Assembly (NCBI RefSeq): GCF_000243275.1
Contig: NZ_CM001437.1
Coordinates: 621,580-685,579 of the forward strand
Reading direction: 5' to 3'
Length of the DNA stretch: 64,000 nucleotides
DNA from: Myroides odoratus DSM 2801
GTDB lineage: Bacteria; Bacteroidota; Bacteroidia; Flavobacteriales; Flavobacteriaceae
In this document: piece by piece, positions 8,940 to 17,070 of the stretch
Layout of the letters: every line of letters begins with the position of its first letter
Numbering within the stretch: the stretch's first letter is position 1
Translations under genes and position numbers: made by a program
The notes under the pieces: model-generated
Told to the model about the DNA's origin: nothing
The model's database searches: none
The model's input: the letters and a program-made list of their open reading frames with translations, nothing else

Positions 8940-9455
8940 TTACAAGCGTTTCATTTGCTCTTTCATCATTTTAATTTGATCTTTTAGCATCCCTTGTTTA
9001 TCCAATTTTTGCGCTTCTCCTAATAACTTCGTCGCTTCTAATTTTCTGCGCTTTGTCATTGAGATTCCCGCTAATTGTAATTTGGCCATTGCTAAATCTT
9101 GATCCATATTTAAACCTAATTCGATCGCTTTCTTCATGTATTTTTCAGAAGCATTCAAATTCGTTTGAGAAGTCATAATTCCCATTAAGTAATTATAATA
9201 TCCATTTTGCTTTCTCACTAAAGCTGTTTCAGGATTTTTAATTTTTTTCAACCATCTTTCAGCTCCTTCAAAATCTTGTTTTCTCAATTTTAAAAAAGAC
9301 AATAGGATGAACTCATTTTTGAAATACAATAGTATTACAAGCCCCATTAAGAATAATAAGAAAATTCCATTTCCAATATTCGATTCATAAAACTGCCAAA
9401 CAGCCATTGCTAGTAATAGTGCTGCGATACCTAATTTAATATACCTATGAAACAT
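8940..9455 (-). CDS. Membrane-anchored TPR-like protein (DUF2892-type N-terminus)
   Basis: 171 aa. Two hydrophobic segments at ~7-22 and ~30-47, then a soluble helical part with tetratricopeptide-like spacing (e.g. AERWLKKIKNPETALVRKQNGYYNYLMG and the EKYMKKAIELGLNMDQDLAMAKLQLAGI repeat). The family is common and conserved in Flavobacteriia but has no assigned function that I know. Single gene with a strong terminator downstream; the ~200 bases upstream (9456-9659) hold nothing I recognise. Confidence 0.7.
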   Translation of the reverse strand: MFHRYIKLGIAALLLAMAVWQFYESNIGNGIFLLFLMGLVILLYFKNEFILLSFLKLRKQDFEGAERWLKKIKNPETALVRKQNGYYNYLMGIMTSQTNLNASEKYMKKAIELGLNMDQDLAMAKLQLAGISMTKRRKLEATKLLGEAQKLDKQGMLKDQIKMMKEQMKRL

Positions 9456-9659
9456 ACGCTATAATTAACTTCATTAAGAATGCAAAATTAAAAAAATAAG
9501 CGTAGTATAAAAATTATTCCTCATAAACCTCTCGTCTTTTGTGCGGTTTGTTTGTTGTTCCGTTGCATCCTATGTTTTTTATCCCAATTATTCCAATCAA
9601 TTGAACGAATGCTCCTTCCCTCCCTACACCTCCAATTTTATACCTCGCCTTATTTTCAC

Positions 9660-10328
9660 CTATTTCGATTGAAATAAATGAGCTAATCCATGCGAATCTA
9701 CTTGCAAGAAAGATTCAATAATAAAATCCGCTGTACTATAATCCTGCTGCTTGGAATGTTGACTTTTATATCCCAGTACTTTAATTCCAGCCGCATTCGC
9801 TGCTTTTATTCCATTGGTACTGTCTTCAATTACTAAACAATGTTCTTTTGTTGCAATCTTAGCTAAGGAAGCGGCTTGATTGAAAATCGCTGGATCGGGT
9901 TTTGATTTAGGAAAATCCTCTCCACTTACAATATGCGTGAAGTATGGAAATAATTCAAAACGATTAAATACGCGGTGAATCGTACTTTTTGATGCAGATG
10001 ATCCTAAAATCAATTCTATATCCTGTGCATGAAGCTGTACAATTAAATCGCGAACTCCTTCAATAAGCTCTAAATCGGGTTTTGTATCAAAAGACTCGTT
10101 AAACAACGTGCGTTTGCGCAAAACCAAATCGGGAACTTCTTGTTCTAATTGAAAGTGTTCTTTTACTTTTTGATAGGTGTTTTTAGTAGAAAACCCTGTA
10201 AAAGAAGTATACATCTCTTCCGGAACTTCAATTCCCAATTCGTCAAAATGTTGAAAATAGGCATAACGATGAACAGGTTCTGTATCTACAATCACCCCGT
10301 CCATATCAAAAATAACCGTACGTAACAT
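9660..10328 (-). CDS. HAD-superfamily phosphatase / beta-phosphoglucomutase-like
   Basis: 222 aa, subfamily I HAD fold. Motif I FDMDGVIVDTEP (nucleophile Asp~8, acid Asp~10), motif II GSSAS (~110), motif III Lys in SKPDPAIF, motif IV VIEDSTNGIKAA. The alpha-helical cap between motif I and II is of the phosphatase/phosphoglucomutase type. Likely a cytosolic sugar-phosphate phosphatase or mutase; the sequence does not fix the substrate. Divergent from the sigma factor gene. Confidence 0.85.
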   Translation of the reverse strand: MLRTVIFDMDGVIVDTEPVHRYAYFQHFDELGIEVPEEMYTSFTGFSTKNTYQKVKEHFQLEQEVPDLVLRKRTLFNESFDTKPDLELIEGVRDLIVQLHAQDIELILGSSASKSTIHRVFNRFELFPYFTHIVSGEDFPKSKPDPAIFNQAASLAKIATKEHCLVIEDSTNGIKAANAAGIKVLGYKSQHSKQQDYSTADFIIESFLQVDSHGLAHLFQSK

Positions 10329-10496
10329 ATGTTCTATTTTTGTGTAAAGGTAAGGGGTTTTTCGCTATACCAAATAGCCCAGAACGAGAGATTTAGCGTA
10401 GTACAAGTAAATTATATCCGAAATAGTGGTGTCGCCTCGACTCTTTTTATTATTTTTACGTTTACACCTTACCTCAAATTCAAATACTTATTCATC

Positions 10497-11045
10497 TTGT
10501 CAGCGTCGGAAGAAGAACAATTCGTGCAACAACTGCAACATATCGATACCAAAGACAGTGCTTTTCGCAACCTTATCGCGCAAAACAAGACGATGTTGTA
10601 TTACCATATTCGCTCGATTGTGATTCAACACGAAGATGCAGATGATGTGTTGCAAGAAACCTTTATCAAAGCCTATGAAAATATCGCTTCTTTTAAAGGT
10701 CAGAGTAAACTTTCTTCTTGGTTATATCGCATTGCAACCAACCAAGCTCTGGATTTTTTAAAACAAAAAAGCCGTTTACAACGGGTGACTTTAGATGAAT
10801 ACAATCAACAATTAATCGAACAAATCGAAACTGATCCTTTTTTTAATGGAGATGAAGCAACTATTTTATTGCATAAAGCAATCGCTACCCTCCCAGAAAA
10901 ACAACAATTGGTTTTTAAAATGCGTTATTTTCAAGAGCTCGATTACAACAGTATTGCGGCTATTTTAGACACCTCTGTTGGAGCTTTAAAAGCCTCTTAC
11001 CATCATGCAACAAAAAAAATAGAACTTTTTTTGCGGGAGCATTAA
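10497..11045 (+). CDS. ECF-type RNA polymerase sigma factor
   Basis: About 182 aa. Region 2 includes HEDADDVLQETFIKAYENIASFKGQSKLSSWLYRIATNQALDFLKQ; region 4 includes LPEKQQLVFKMRYFQELDYNSIAAILDTSVGALKASYHHA. No ATG precedes region 2 nearby; the frame is open back to 10329, but those 56 residues are not sigma-like. I chose the TTG at 10497 (LSASEEEQFVQQL) as start; this is uncertain. It heads a three-gene unit with the anti-sigma-like membrane protein (11091) and the Spy-like sensor (11521), a common flavobacterial envelope-stress arrangement. Confidence 0.85.
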   Translation: MSASEEEQFVQQLQHIDTKDSAFRNLIAQNKTMLYYHIRSIVIQHEDADDVLQETFIKAYENIASFKGQSKLSSWLYRIATNQALDFLKQKSRLQRVTLDEYNQQLIEQIETDPFFNGDEATILLHKAIATLPEKQQLVFKMRYFQELDYNSIAAILDTSVGALKASYHHATKKIELFLREH

Positions 11046-11090
11046 ACCTTTGTCTTAAAAATCAGTCTAAGTAATAGAAGTACGTATAAC

Positions 11091-11513
11091 ATGATAACGA
11101 ATCACAATCCTAAACACAACAGAAAAGACGGTTTCAACGTTCCGGAAGGTTACTTTGATACAATAGAACAACGTCTTTTTGAACGATTAGACGGGAATGT
11201 ACAACTCCACCAAAAAGATACGCGCATTCGTCAGTTCAGACCAATAAAAATGCTGGTTACTTTGGCAGCTGCAGTTGCACTCCTTGTTGGTATAGGTCTT
11301 TTAGTGAAACAACAAAGTACCTCAACCCTTAGTCATGAAACCCTAGAAAACTACTTCGAATACAATTCGCCTTATACTTTGTCGAATGAATTTATTCAAG
11401 CCTTTGATGAAAAAGACCTTCAAGAAATGGAACAAGCGATTCAAGTGAATCAAAAAGAGCTGAATGAATATGTTCAGACGAATATTGACTTAGATTATTA
11501 CTTAAATTACTAA
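11091..11513 (+). CDS. Putative anti-sigma-like membrane protein
   Basis: 140 aa. The N-terminus carries the conserved FNVPEGYFDTIEQRLFERL motif found in Flavobacteriia proteins encoded right after ECF sigma factors. One membrane segment (~54-70, MLVTLAAAVALLVGIGLLV) follows, then an acidic extracytoplasmic tail. The likely role, binding and holding the sigma factor at the membrane, is inferred from position and topology; there is no classical zinc anti-sigma motif. 45 bases after the sigma gene and 7 before the next gene. Confidence 0.7.
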   Translation: MITNHNPKHNRKDGFNVPEGYFDTIEQRLFERLDGNVQLHQKDTRIRQFRPIKMLVTLAAAVALLVGIGLLVKQQSTSTLSHETLENYFEYNSPYTLSNEFIQAFDEKDLQEMEQAIQVNQKELNEYVQTNIDLDYYLNY

Positions 11514-11520
11514 TTATACG

Positions 11521-11952
11521 ATGAAAAGATTTCTACTGCTATTGATCTTCTTGTGCATTTCGAGTTTCAGCCAGGCACAGCAATCATCAGATCAAATAAA
11601 ATCGTTAAAAATAGCCCACTTGTCTTCAGTTTTAAACTTAACAAGTGAGGAAGCTGAAAAATTTTGGCCGATATACAATACCTACGACAATAAGCTGTCT
11701 AAACTTAGACACTCCGAAGTTATTCATTATATCAAATCGAATGAAACCCAAGATATTGAGGGGCTAACTGAAAAACAAGCAACGGAAAAAGTGCAAGCTT
11801 TACTTACTTTTGAAGAGGATTATTGCTCCCTTCGAAGCCAGTTCATTTTAGATAGCAAGAAAATTTTATCAAACAAAAAAATACTCTTGTTGAAAAAAGC
11901 AGAAGACGACTTTAATCGAAAGTTACTTAAAAAATATAAAGACAAAAAATAA
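11521..11952 (+). CDS. Spy/CpxP-like periplasmic 'sensor of ECF sigma factor'
   Basis: 143 aa. Signal peptide MKRFLLLLIFLCISSFSQAQ, then a helical, charged protein with LNLTSEEAEKFWPIYNTYDNKL (~38-59), the LTxxQ/Spy-like segment typical of proteins annotated as sensors in flavobacterial ECF operons. Probably a periplasmic helical hairpin that reports envelope stress to the membrane protein encoded 7 bases upstream. Last gene of the operon; a hairpin follows 36 bases later. Confidence 0.75.
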   Translation: MKRFLLLLIFLCISSFSQAQQSSDQIKSLKIAHLSSVLNLTSEEAEKFWPIYNTYDNKLSKLRHSEVIHYIKSNETQDIEGLTEKQATEKVQALLTFEEDYCSLRSQFILDSKKILSNKKILLLKKAEDDFNRKLLKKYKDKK

Positions 11953-11987
11953 GCTATTGAATAAAAAATAGCAAAACTTTCTTAACC

Positions 11988-12020
11988 TAGCCTACAAAAG
12001 ACCTATATTTGTAGGCTATT
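11988..12020 (+). terminator. Hairpin at the operon end, overlapping a -7-like box
   Basis: 11-bp perfect stem TAGCCTACAAA / TTTGTAGGCTA (11988-11998, 12008-12018), 9-base loop, then TTTTATTT. It fits a terminator for the sigma operon. The same stretch contains TATATTTG (12004-12011), an exact -7 consensus 25 bases before the next ATG, so termination and a new promoter may share this DNA. Confidence 0.65.
12004..12011 (+). promoter_or_regulatory. -7 box TATATTTG for the RsmB-like gene
   Basis: Exact TAnnTTTG match 25 bases upstream of the ATG at 12036; -33 TTG is not evident. It lies inside the 11988-12018 inverted repeat. Confidence 0.5.
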
Positions 12021-12035
12021 TTATTTATATATATA

Positions 12036-13250
12036 ATGAGATTACACAGAAACTTAGTTTTTACCGTTATTGACTCTATCTTACTAATTTTCAACGAAGG
12101 GGAATATGCAGACAAAGTGGTTGCAAAAGCCTTGAAAAAAGACAAGCGTTGGGGAAGTGCAGACCGCAAATTCGTAGCTGAGACCATTTACGAAATTGTG
12201 CGTTGGAAAAGGCTGTATACTGAAATCGCAGAAGTAAAAGAACCATTTACTCGCGACGATGCATGGCGTATTTTTACCGTTTGGGCTGTATTAAGAGGGT
12301 ATAACTTGCCGGATTGGAAGTATTTTGAAAATGCTCCTATTCGCCGAATTAAAGGTAGATTTGATGAACTAAGTAAAATCAGAAAATTCAAAGAAGCGAT
12401 TCCAGATTGGATGGATGAATTGGGCGTAAAAGAATTAGGTGAAGAACTTTGGTCTAAAGAAATAACAGCGCAAAACCAACAAGCACAGGTTATTTTACGT
12501 GTGAATACTTTAAAAACAACACGTAAGAAATTGCATGCTATTTTGATGGATTTAGATATTGAAACAATACAACCAGAAGAATATCCAGATGCCTTAATCT
12601 TAAAAGAAAGAGCGAATGTATTTTTAACTGATGCTTTCAAAGAAGGATTATTTGAGGTACAAGATGCTTCTTCTCAGTTGGTAGCACCTTTCTTAGGGGT
12701 TGAACCAGGTATGCGCGTGGTAGATACTTGTGCAGGTGCTGGAGGAAAAACGCTTCACATGGCTTCTCTAATGGAAAACAAAGGGCAGATTATTGCCATG
12801 GACATCTATGAAAGCAAGCAAAAACAATTGAAAATCAGAGCGAAAAGAAATAGTGCTTTTAATATTGAATACCGCATCATTGAAGGGACAAAAACCATTA
12901 AAAAACTACACGACAAAGCAGATCGCGTTTTGATTGATGCTCCATGTAGTGGTTTAGGGGTGATTAAACGTAATCCAGATACAAAATGGAAATTACAACC
13001 TGAATTTATTGAGGAAATCAAAAAGGTACAACAACAAATCTTACAAGACTATTCTAAAATAGTTAAAGTAGGTGGAAATGTAGTATATGCCACTTGTTCT
13101 ATCTTACCTTCTGAAAATGAGAAGCAAATTGAGCAATTCTTAGCTTCTGAACATGGACAGAATTTCAAATTCATTAAAGACCACAAAGTATTGGCACATC
13201 AAACAGGTTTTGATGGGTTTTACATGGCTTTATTAGAAAGAGTTAAATAA
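12036..13250 (+). CDS. rsmB: RsmB/NOP family RNA (cytosine-5) methyltransferase
   Basis: 404 aa. N-terminal NusB-like helical domain (~1-135), then a class I SAM methyltransferase. SAM loop DTCAGAGGKTLHMA (~228-241), DAPCSGLGVIKRNPDTKW with the release Cys, and VYATCSILPSENEKQI with the catalytic Cys. Methylates C5 of cytosine in rRNA; by similarity to RsmB the target is C967 of 16S rRNA, but assignment among RsmB/NOP paralogues from reading alone is uncertain. Followed 19 bases later by the endonuclease gene. Confidence 0.85.
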   Translation: MRLHRNLVFTVIDSILLIFNEGEYADKVVAKALKKDKRWGSADRKFVAETIYEIVRWKRLYTEIAEVKEPFTRDDAWRIFTVWAVLRGYNLPDWKYFENAPIRRIKGRFDELSKIRKFKEAIPDWMDELGVKELGEELWSKEITAQNQQAQVILRVNTLKTTRKKLHAILMDLDIETIQPEEYPDALILKERANVFLTDAFKEGLFEVQDASSQLVAPFLGVEPGMRVVDTCAGAGGKTLHMASLMENKGQIIAMDIYESKQKQLKIRAKRNSAFNIEYRIIEGTKTIKKLHDKADRVLIDAPCSGLGVIKRNPDTKWKLQPEFIEEIKKVQQQILQDYSKIVKVGGNVVYATCSILPSENEKQIEQFLASEHGQNFKFIKDHKVLAHQTGFDGFYMALLERVK

Positions 13251-13269
13251 GAGCGAAGGAGATTACGGT

Positions 13270-14157
13270 ATGAAAAAACATTTGGTCGTTGTTTTGTTCG
13301 CTTCATTACTCCTTGGTTGTGGATGTACAAAAAACAAAACACAACCCATCACAGGTTTTAGTCCAACAGAAACAACACAAACAGGGGTTTCTGAAACAAA
13401 ACAAAGCGTTACGTATACCATTCCTCAAACGCTAAAGGCTTACTATAAGGAAATCGATTTCTCTAAACCTAGTGTGGCTTTACAAGAGGATTTAGGTCAA
13501 TTAACGACGAAGCAACACACCCATCGTCTTACGTATAATGAGTTGTGGGATGTACTGAAAGTAACGGATTTAACTCCTGCAGCCAATGAAGTGTATTTAC
13601 TTTATGGAGAGCAAGGGGTTCTGCAAGGGAAGAAAGCATACGCAAAAGGAAAGAACCAAAATGGAGGTCGTCAAAACCAATGGAATAGAGAGCATACCTA
13701 TGCGCGTTCTTTAGGCACACCTAAACTAGAACAGTCAAGCACAGGTGCGAATGAAGATGCTCATCATATCAGACCTGCAGATGTACAATGGAATGCACAA
13801 CGAGGCAATAAGAAATTTGCACAAGGAGCAGGAGCTGCTGGTGATGTACAAGGTGGATGGTATCCGGGAGATGAATGGAAAGGCGATGTGGCTCGTATGA
13901 TGCTCTATATGTATCTGCGCTACCCTAGCCAATGTTTACCAACCAATGTAGCAGTTGGAGAAAAAAATGATCGGGATGCTCATATGGTAAACACACTCTT
14001 GCAATGGAATGCTGAGGATCCTGTTTCTACCATTGAAATACAACGCAATGAATATTTAAGTAAACCTGAAGTTCAAGGCAACCGAAATCCATTTATCGAC
14101 AATCCGCATTTGGCAACCCAACTGTGGGGTGGTCCAGTAGCGGAGAATAGATGGTGA
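13270..14157 (+). CDS. Endonuclease I family lipoprotein
   Basis: 295 aa. Lipoprotein signal with lipobox LLLGC (Cys~17). The catalytic region carries QWNREHTYARSLG and EDAHHIRPADVQWNAQRGNKKF (~139-182), the beta-beta-alpha metal site of EndA/endonuclease I nucleases. Likely a cell-surface or periplasmic DNase that digests external DNA. One of the few genes here with an obvious Shine-Dalgarno-like AAGGAG (13255-13262 region) before the ATG. Ends where the 14.2-15.2 kb repeat island begins. Confidence 0.85.
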   Translation: MKKHLVVVLFASLLLGCGCTKNKTQPITGFSPTETTQTGVSETKQSVTYTIPQTLKAYYKEIDFSKPSVALQEDLGQLTTKQHTHRLTYNELWDVLKVTDLTPAANEVYLLYGEQGVLQGKKAYAKGKNQNGGRQNQWNREHTYARSLGTPKLEQSSTGANEDAHHIRPADVQWNAQRGNKKFAQGAGAAGDVQGGWYPGDEWKGDVARMMLYMYLRYPSQCLPTNVAVGEKNDRDAHMVNTLLQWNAEDPVSTIEIQRNEYLSKPEVQGNRNPFIDNPHLATQLWGGPVAENRW

Positions 14158-14243
14158 TCGGTTTACGGTCAACAGTTTACGGAAGATTATCAAAATATAG
14201 AAAACCAATTCTTTTTAGGATTGGTTTTTTTGTTTGTGTTTTG

Positions 14244-14365
14244 TGAGGTTTGCTTTTTGTGAGGTTTGCGCTTTGTGAAATCGTGAAGTTGTAGGTTGCT
14301 TTTTTGCGAGAGGCTTTTTTGCAAATCGTCTTTAATCGATAAACCTACAACTTCACAAAAAAAAG
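14244..14365. repeat. Dispersed repeat R2, copy 1, with long inverted arms
   Basis: Begins GTGAGGTTTG, passes GTGAAGTTGTAGGTT and returns as AACCTACAACTTCAC about 60 bases later, so it can fold into a long hairpin. Further copies at about 14470-14570 and 15126-15212, a partial one at 14827-14876, and an inverted relative near 22546-22615. Confidence 0.7.
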
Positions 14366-14383
14366 CGACCTAGCAGATAATAG

Positions 14384-14456
14384 AAAACTAATTTGACCTT
14401 TATTTGGGTTAGTTGAAGGGTTTTTTGTTTCTTTTTTACCCTTTAAAAAAGAAAGG
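14384..14456 (+). repeat. Dispersed repeat R1, partial copy A
   Basis: Matches the last ~70 bases of R1 (CTAATTTGACCTTTATTTGG through the ACCCTTTAAAAAAGAAAGG end). Confidence 0.8.
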
Positions 14457-14469
14457 GGGGCTCTTTGTG

Positions 14470-14575
14470 AGGTTCGTGCTTTGTAAAATCGTGAAGTTGT
14501 AGGTTACTTTTTTACGAGAGGTTTTTTTGAAAATCGTCTTTAATCGATAAACCTATAACTTCACAAAAAAAGCGG
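14470..14575. repeat. Dispersed repeat R2, copy 2
   Basis: Near copy of the 14244 unit with the same inverted arms; lies between R1 copies A and B. Confidence 0.7.
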
Positions 14576-14630
14576 CCTAGCAGATATTAGGTAACCAATT
14601 TACTTAAAAGCAAAAGACATCTTTACAAAA

Positions 14631-14810
14631 GACAATTTAACCCCAACGCAAGTCAAATAAAGAGCGTCAAATGTTTGAAAAGGCTGTAAAAACAAAAGGT
14701 GTTTGAGCGTAGCGAGTTCTTTTATTTTCAGACTTAAAAACTAATTTGACCTTTATTTGGGTTAGTTGAAGGGTTTTTTGTTTCTTTTTTACCCTTAAAA
14801 AAAGAAAGGA
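14631..14810 (+). repeat. Dispersed repeat R1, full copy B
   Basis: 180-base unit starting GACAATTTAACCCCAACGCA and ending ACCCTTAAAAAAAGAAAGG. Differs from copy C at only a few positions. Contains TTTGAGCGTAGCGAGTTC in the middle. Short open frames inside are by-products. Confidence 0.9.
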
Positions 14811-14930
14811 TTCTACTTTGTTTTTAGTGAGGTTTGTGCTTTGTGAGGTTTGTGCTTTGTGAAATCGTGAAGTTATCAGATAATCTTTTTCATAATAGAT
14901 AATAGAAAACCAATTTACTTAAAAGCAAAA

Positions 14931-15110
14931 GACAATTTAACCCCAACGCAAGTCAAATAAAGAGCGTCAAATGTTTGAAAAGGCTATAAAAATAAAAGGT
15001 GTTTGAGCGTAGCGAGTTCTTTTATTTTCAGACTTAAAAACTAATTTGACCTTTATTTGGGTTAGTTGAAGGGTTTTTTGTTTCTTTTTTACCCTTTAAA
15101 AAAGAAAGGA
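14931..15110 (+). repeat. Dispersed repeat R1, full copy C
   Basis: Same 180-base unit as 14631-14810, exactly 300 bases further on, with a few substitutions. Followed by an R2 copy that abuts the stop codon of the hydroxylase gene. Confidence 0.9.
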
Positions 15111-15125
15111 TTGTACTTTGTTTTT

Positions 15126-15212
15126 TGTGAGGTTTGTACTTTGTGAAATCGTGAAGTTGTAGGTCGCTTTTTTGCGAGAGGCTTTTTTGCAAATCGTCTT
15201 TAACGATAAACT
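15126..15212. repeat. Dispersed repeat R2, copy 3
   Basis: GTGAGGTTTGTACTTTGTGA... through TTTAACGATAAAC; truncated before its second arm by the 3' end of the hydroxylase gene at 15221. Confidence 0.7.
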
Positions 15213-15220
15213 TCTCGCCA

Positions 15221-15901
15221 CTATCCCTTCTCCCTTTTTCTTTTCTCAAACATCAATTCCTTTACTTTTTCTTTATCCTCTTTTTCCTTTGATAAATCGA
15301 ACATCGTACCAAAAACGCGGTCCCAGAAGGTATTGCTTACCCCAAAGCCTAATTCTTCGTTTTTATAGTGATGTAAATGGTGGTTACGCCAAAGCGGTTT
15401 CATAAACTTAAAAGGCGGAGCAAATGCGTGAATAGCATAATGCATGGAAGCATAGAGTAAATAACCAATAATAAATCCTGGGTAAAACCCAAAGGTATAT
15501 CGGCCTAAGAGGAGGTATTGCAGTCCAAACAGTATAGAAGCTAAAATAATACTGGGAATTGGAGGCATAAATAGACGTTGTCTATCTCTAGGGTAATGGT
15601 GGTGATTGCCATGCATAATATAAGCCACACGTTGTAGGTTTTGCTTTTCACTAATGAGGTGAAACAAATAGCGGTGGGCTAAATATTCAAAAAACGTCCA
15701 GAACAACATCCCTCCTAAAAACAGAAGTATGAGGTTCTGAACGGATAAATTGTATGCGGAATAACCGGTATAAATAATATAAGACAATATTGGAATGTAC
15801 ATCCCCCAGATGATAGCGGGATGTCCTTTAGTTAACATTTCTAAATAAGGATTCTCAAATAGTCTCGCCTGTCCTTTGTTATTTATCTTATCAAATTTCA
15901 T
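15221..15901 (-). CDS. Sterol desaturase / fatty acid hydroxylase family membrane enzyme
   Basis: 226 aa. Several membrane segments and the di-iron His boxes of the family: HRYLFH (~76-81), HGNHHHYP (~97-104), and WRNHHLHHY (~170-178), with HYAIHAFAPP between. Should hydroxylate or desaturate a membrane lipid acyl chain. The very charged C-terminus (KEKEDKEKVKELMFEKRKREKG) ends right at a repeat, so the end may have been altered by repeat insertion. Lies 35 bases downstream of fabH on the same strand, so a shared lipid pathway is plausible. Confidence 0.82.
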   Translation of the reverse strand: MKFDKINNKGQARLFENPYLEMLTKGHPAIIWGMYIPILSYIIYTGYSAYNLSVQNLILLFLGGMLFWTFFEYLAHRYLFHLISEKQNLQRVAYIMHGNHHHYPRDRQRLFMPPIPSIILASILFGLQYLLLGRYTFGFYPGFIIGYLLYASMHYAIHAFAPPFKFMKPLWRNHHLHHYKNEELGFGVSNTFWDRVFGTMFDLSKEKEDKEKVKELMFEKRKREKG

Positions 15902-15936
15902 ATATCTTAACTACTTTTCTAGCTAAGATAAAAAAA

Positions 15937-16941
15937 TTACCACTTTAACACAACACTTCCCCAGGTAAACCCACTTCCAAAAGCAGCCAAAACGACTACA
16001 TCTCCGGTTTTAATTTTACCTTCTTCCCAAGCTTCTGTTAGCGCAATAGGCACAGATGCTGCGGTTGTATTCCCGTATTTTTGAATATTATTAAATACCT
16101 GATCATCAGACAATCCAAATTTTTGTTGAATAAATTGAGAGATTCTCAAATTCGCCTGATGCGGGATCAACATATCGATATCTGATACTTGAAGCTTATT
16201 GGCTTCTAATCCTTCCATAATCACTTCACTGAAGCGTACAACTGCATTCTTAAACACAAATTGTCCATTCATGTGTGGCATATAGCTCAAATCATCTGGA
16301 TCGTTGTCTTTCAAAATATCAGACACCCATCTTCCTCCCATTCCTGGTGCAATTAAAGCTAGTTCTTCTGCATGTTCTCCTTGAGAGTGAATATGAGTAG
16401 ATAAAATTCCTGTTTCATCTTCTGAACGCGTTAAAACAGCTGCTCCTGCTCCATCACCAAAAATAACCGAAACGGCTCTTCCTCTCGTAGTCATGTCCAA
16501 TCCTGCTGAATGTACTTCTGATCCTACAACCAAAACGGTCTTATACATCCCTGTTTTAATGTATTGATCTGCTACAGATAACGCATAAATAAAACCAGAA
16601 CACTGCGCTCTAATATCTAAGGCAGCTACGGTATTTAGACCTAATTCTTTTTGTAACATAACACCTGGCCCAGGAAAATAATAATCCGGACTCAGTGTTG
16701 CGAATACAACAAAATCAATATCCTTGGCTTCTACTCCTGCTCGCTCCATGGCTTTTCTAGCCGCTTTCACTCCCATTCCTGAAGTAGTATCTTCTTCCAA
16801 AACCTTATGTCTACGCTCGTGAATTCCCGTTCTTTCAACGATCCATTCATGGTTTGTATCCATTATTTTTGACAAATCGTCATTGGTTACTACGTTATCG
16901 GGCACATAATAACCTAGACCCGAAATCTTTGATCTAAACAT
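15937..16941 (-). CDS. fabH: 3-oxoacyl-ACP synthase III (FabH)
   Basis: 334 aa. Thiolase-fold condensing enzyme: catalytic Cys in DIRAQCSGFIYAL (~114), His in IPHQANLRI (~261) and Asn in KYGNTTAASVP (~291), the Cys-His-Asn triad of KAS III. Condenses an acyl-CoA starter with malonyl-ACP to begin fatty acid synthesis. It is not next to plsX/rpmF as the main fabH often is, so it may be a second KAS III with special starter use; that is inference. Confidence 0.88.
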   Translation of the reverse strand: MFRSKISGLGYYVPDNVVTNDDLSKIMDTNHEWIVERTGIHERRHKVLEEDTTSGMGVKAARKAMERAGVEAKDIDFVVFATLSPDYYFPGPGVMLQKELGLNTVAALDIRAQCSGFIYALSVADQYIKTGMYKTVLVVGSEVHSAGLDMTTRGRAVSVIFGDGAGAAVLTRSEDETGILSTHIHSQGEHAEELALIAPGMGGRWVSDILKDNDPDDLSYMPHMNGQFVFKNAVVRFSEVIMEGLEANKLQVSDIDMLIPHQANLRISQFIQQKFGLSDDQVFNNIQKYGNTTAASVPIALTEAWEEGKIKTGDVVVLAAFGSGFTWGSVVLKW

Positions 16942-16966
16942 ATTTATCTGATTTAATTTGTTGAAG

Positions 16967-16974
16967 CAAAGGTA
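16967..16974 (-). promoter_or_regulatory. -7 box TACCTTTG of fabH
   Basis: Exact TAnnTTTG on the minus strand, 26 bases upstream of the ATG at 16941. No -33 TTG seen at proper spacing. Confidence 0.5.
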
Positions 16975-17070
16975 AGTTTTTTGTGTATTTTAAAAAACAT
17001 CAACTACAAAAACGATATATTTTATAAATATTCCACGTATATTGCTCAGATAAACTAAAACAAACAAAAA

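Noticed and set aside
14158..15220. CRISPR array in the repeat island
   Set aside because: Repeat units are 100-180 bases, not ~30, and spacing is not regular with unique spacers; no cas genes nearby.
15034..15249. Open frame of ~71 codons on the minus strand over R1/R2 repeats
   Set aside because: It translates repeat DNA shared by several non-coding copies and overlaps the hydroxylase 3' end; no start signal or protein-like features.
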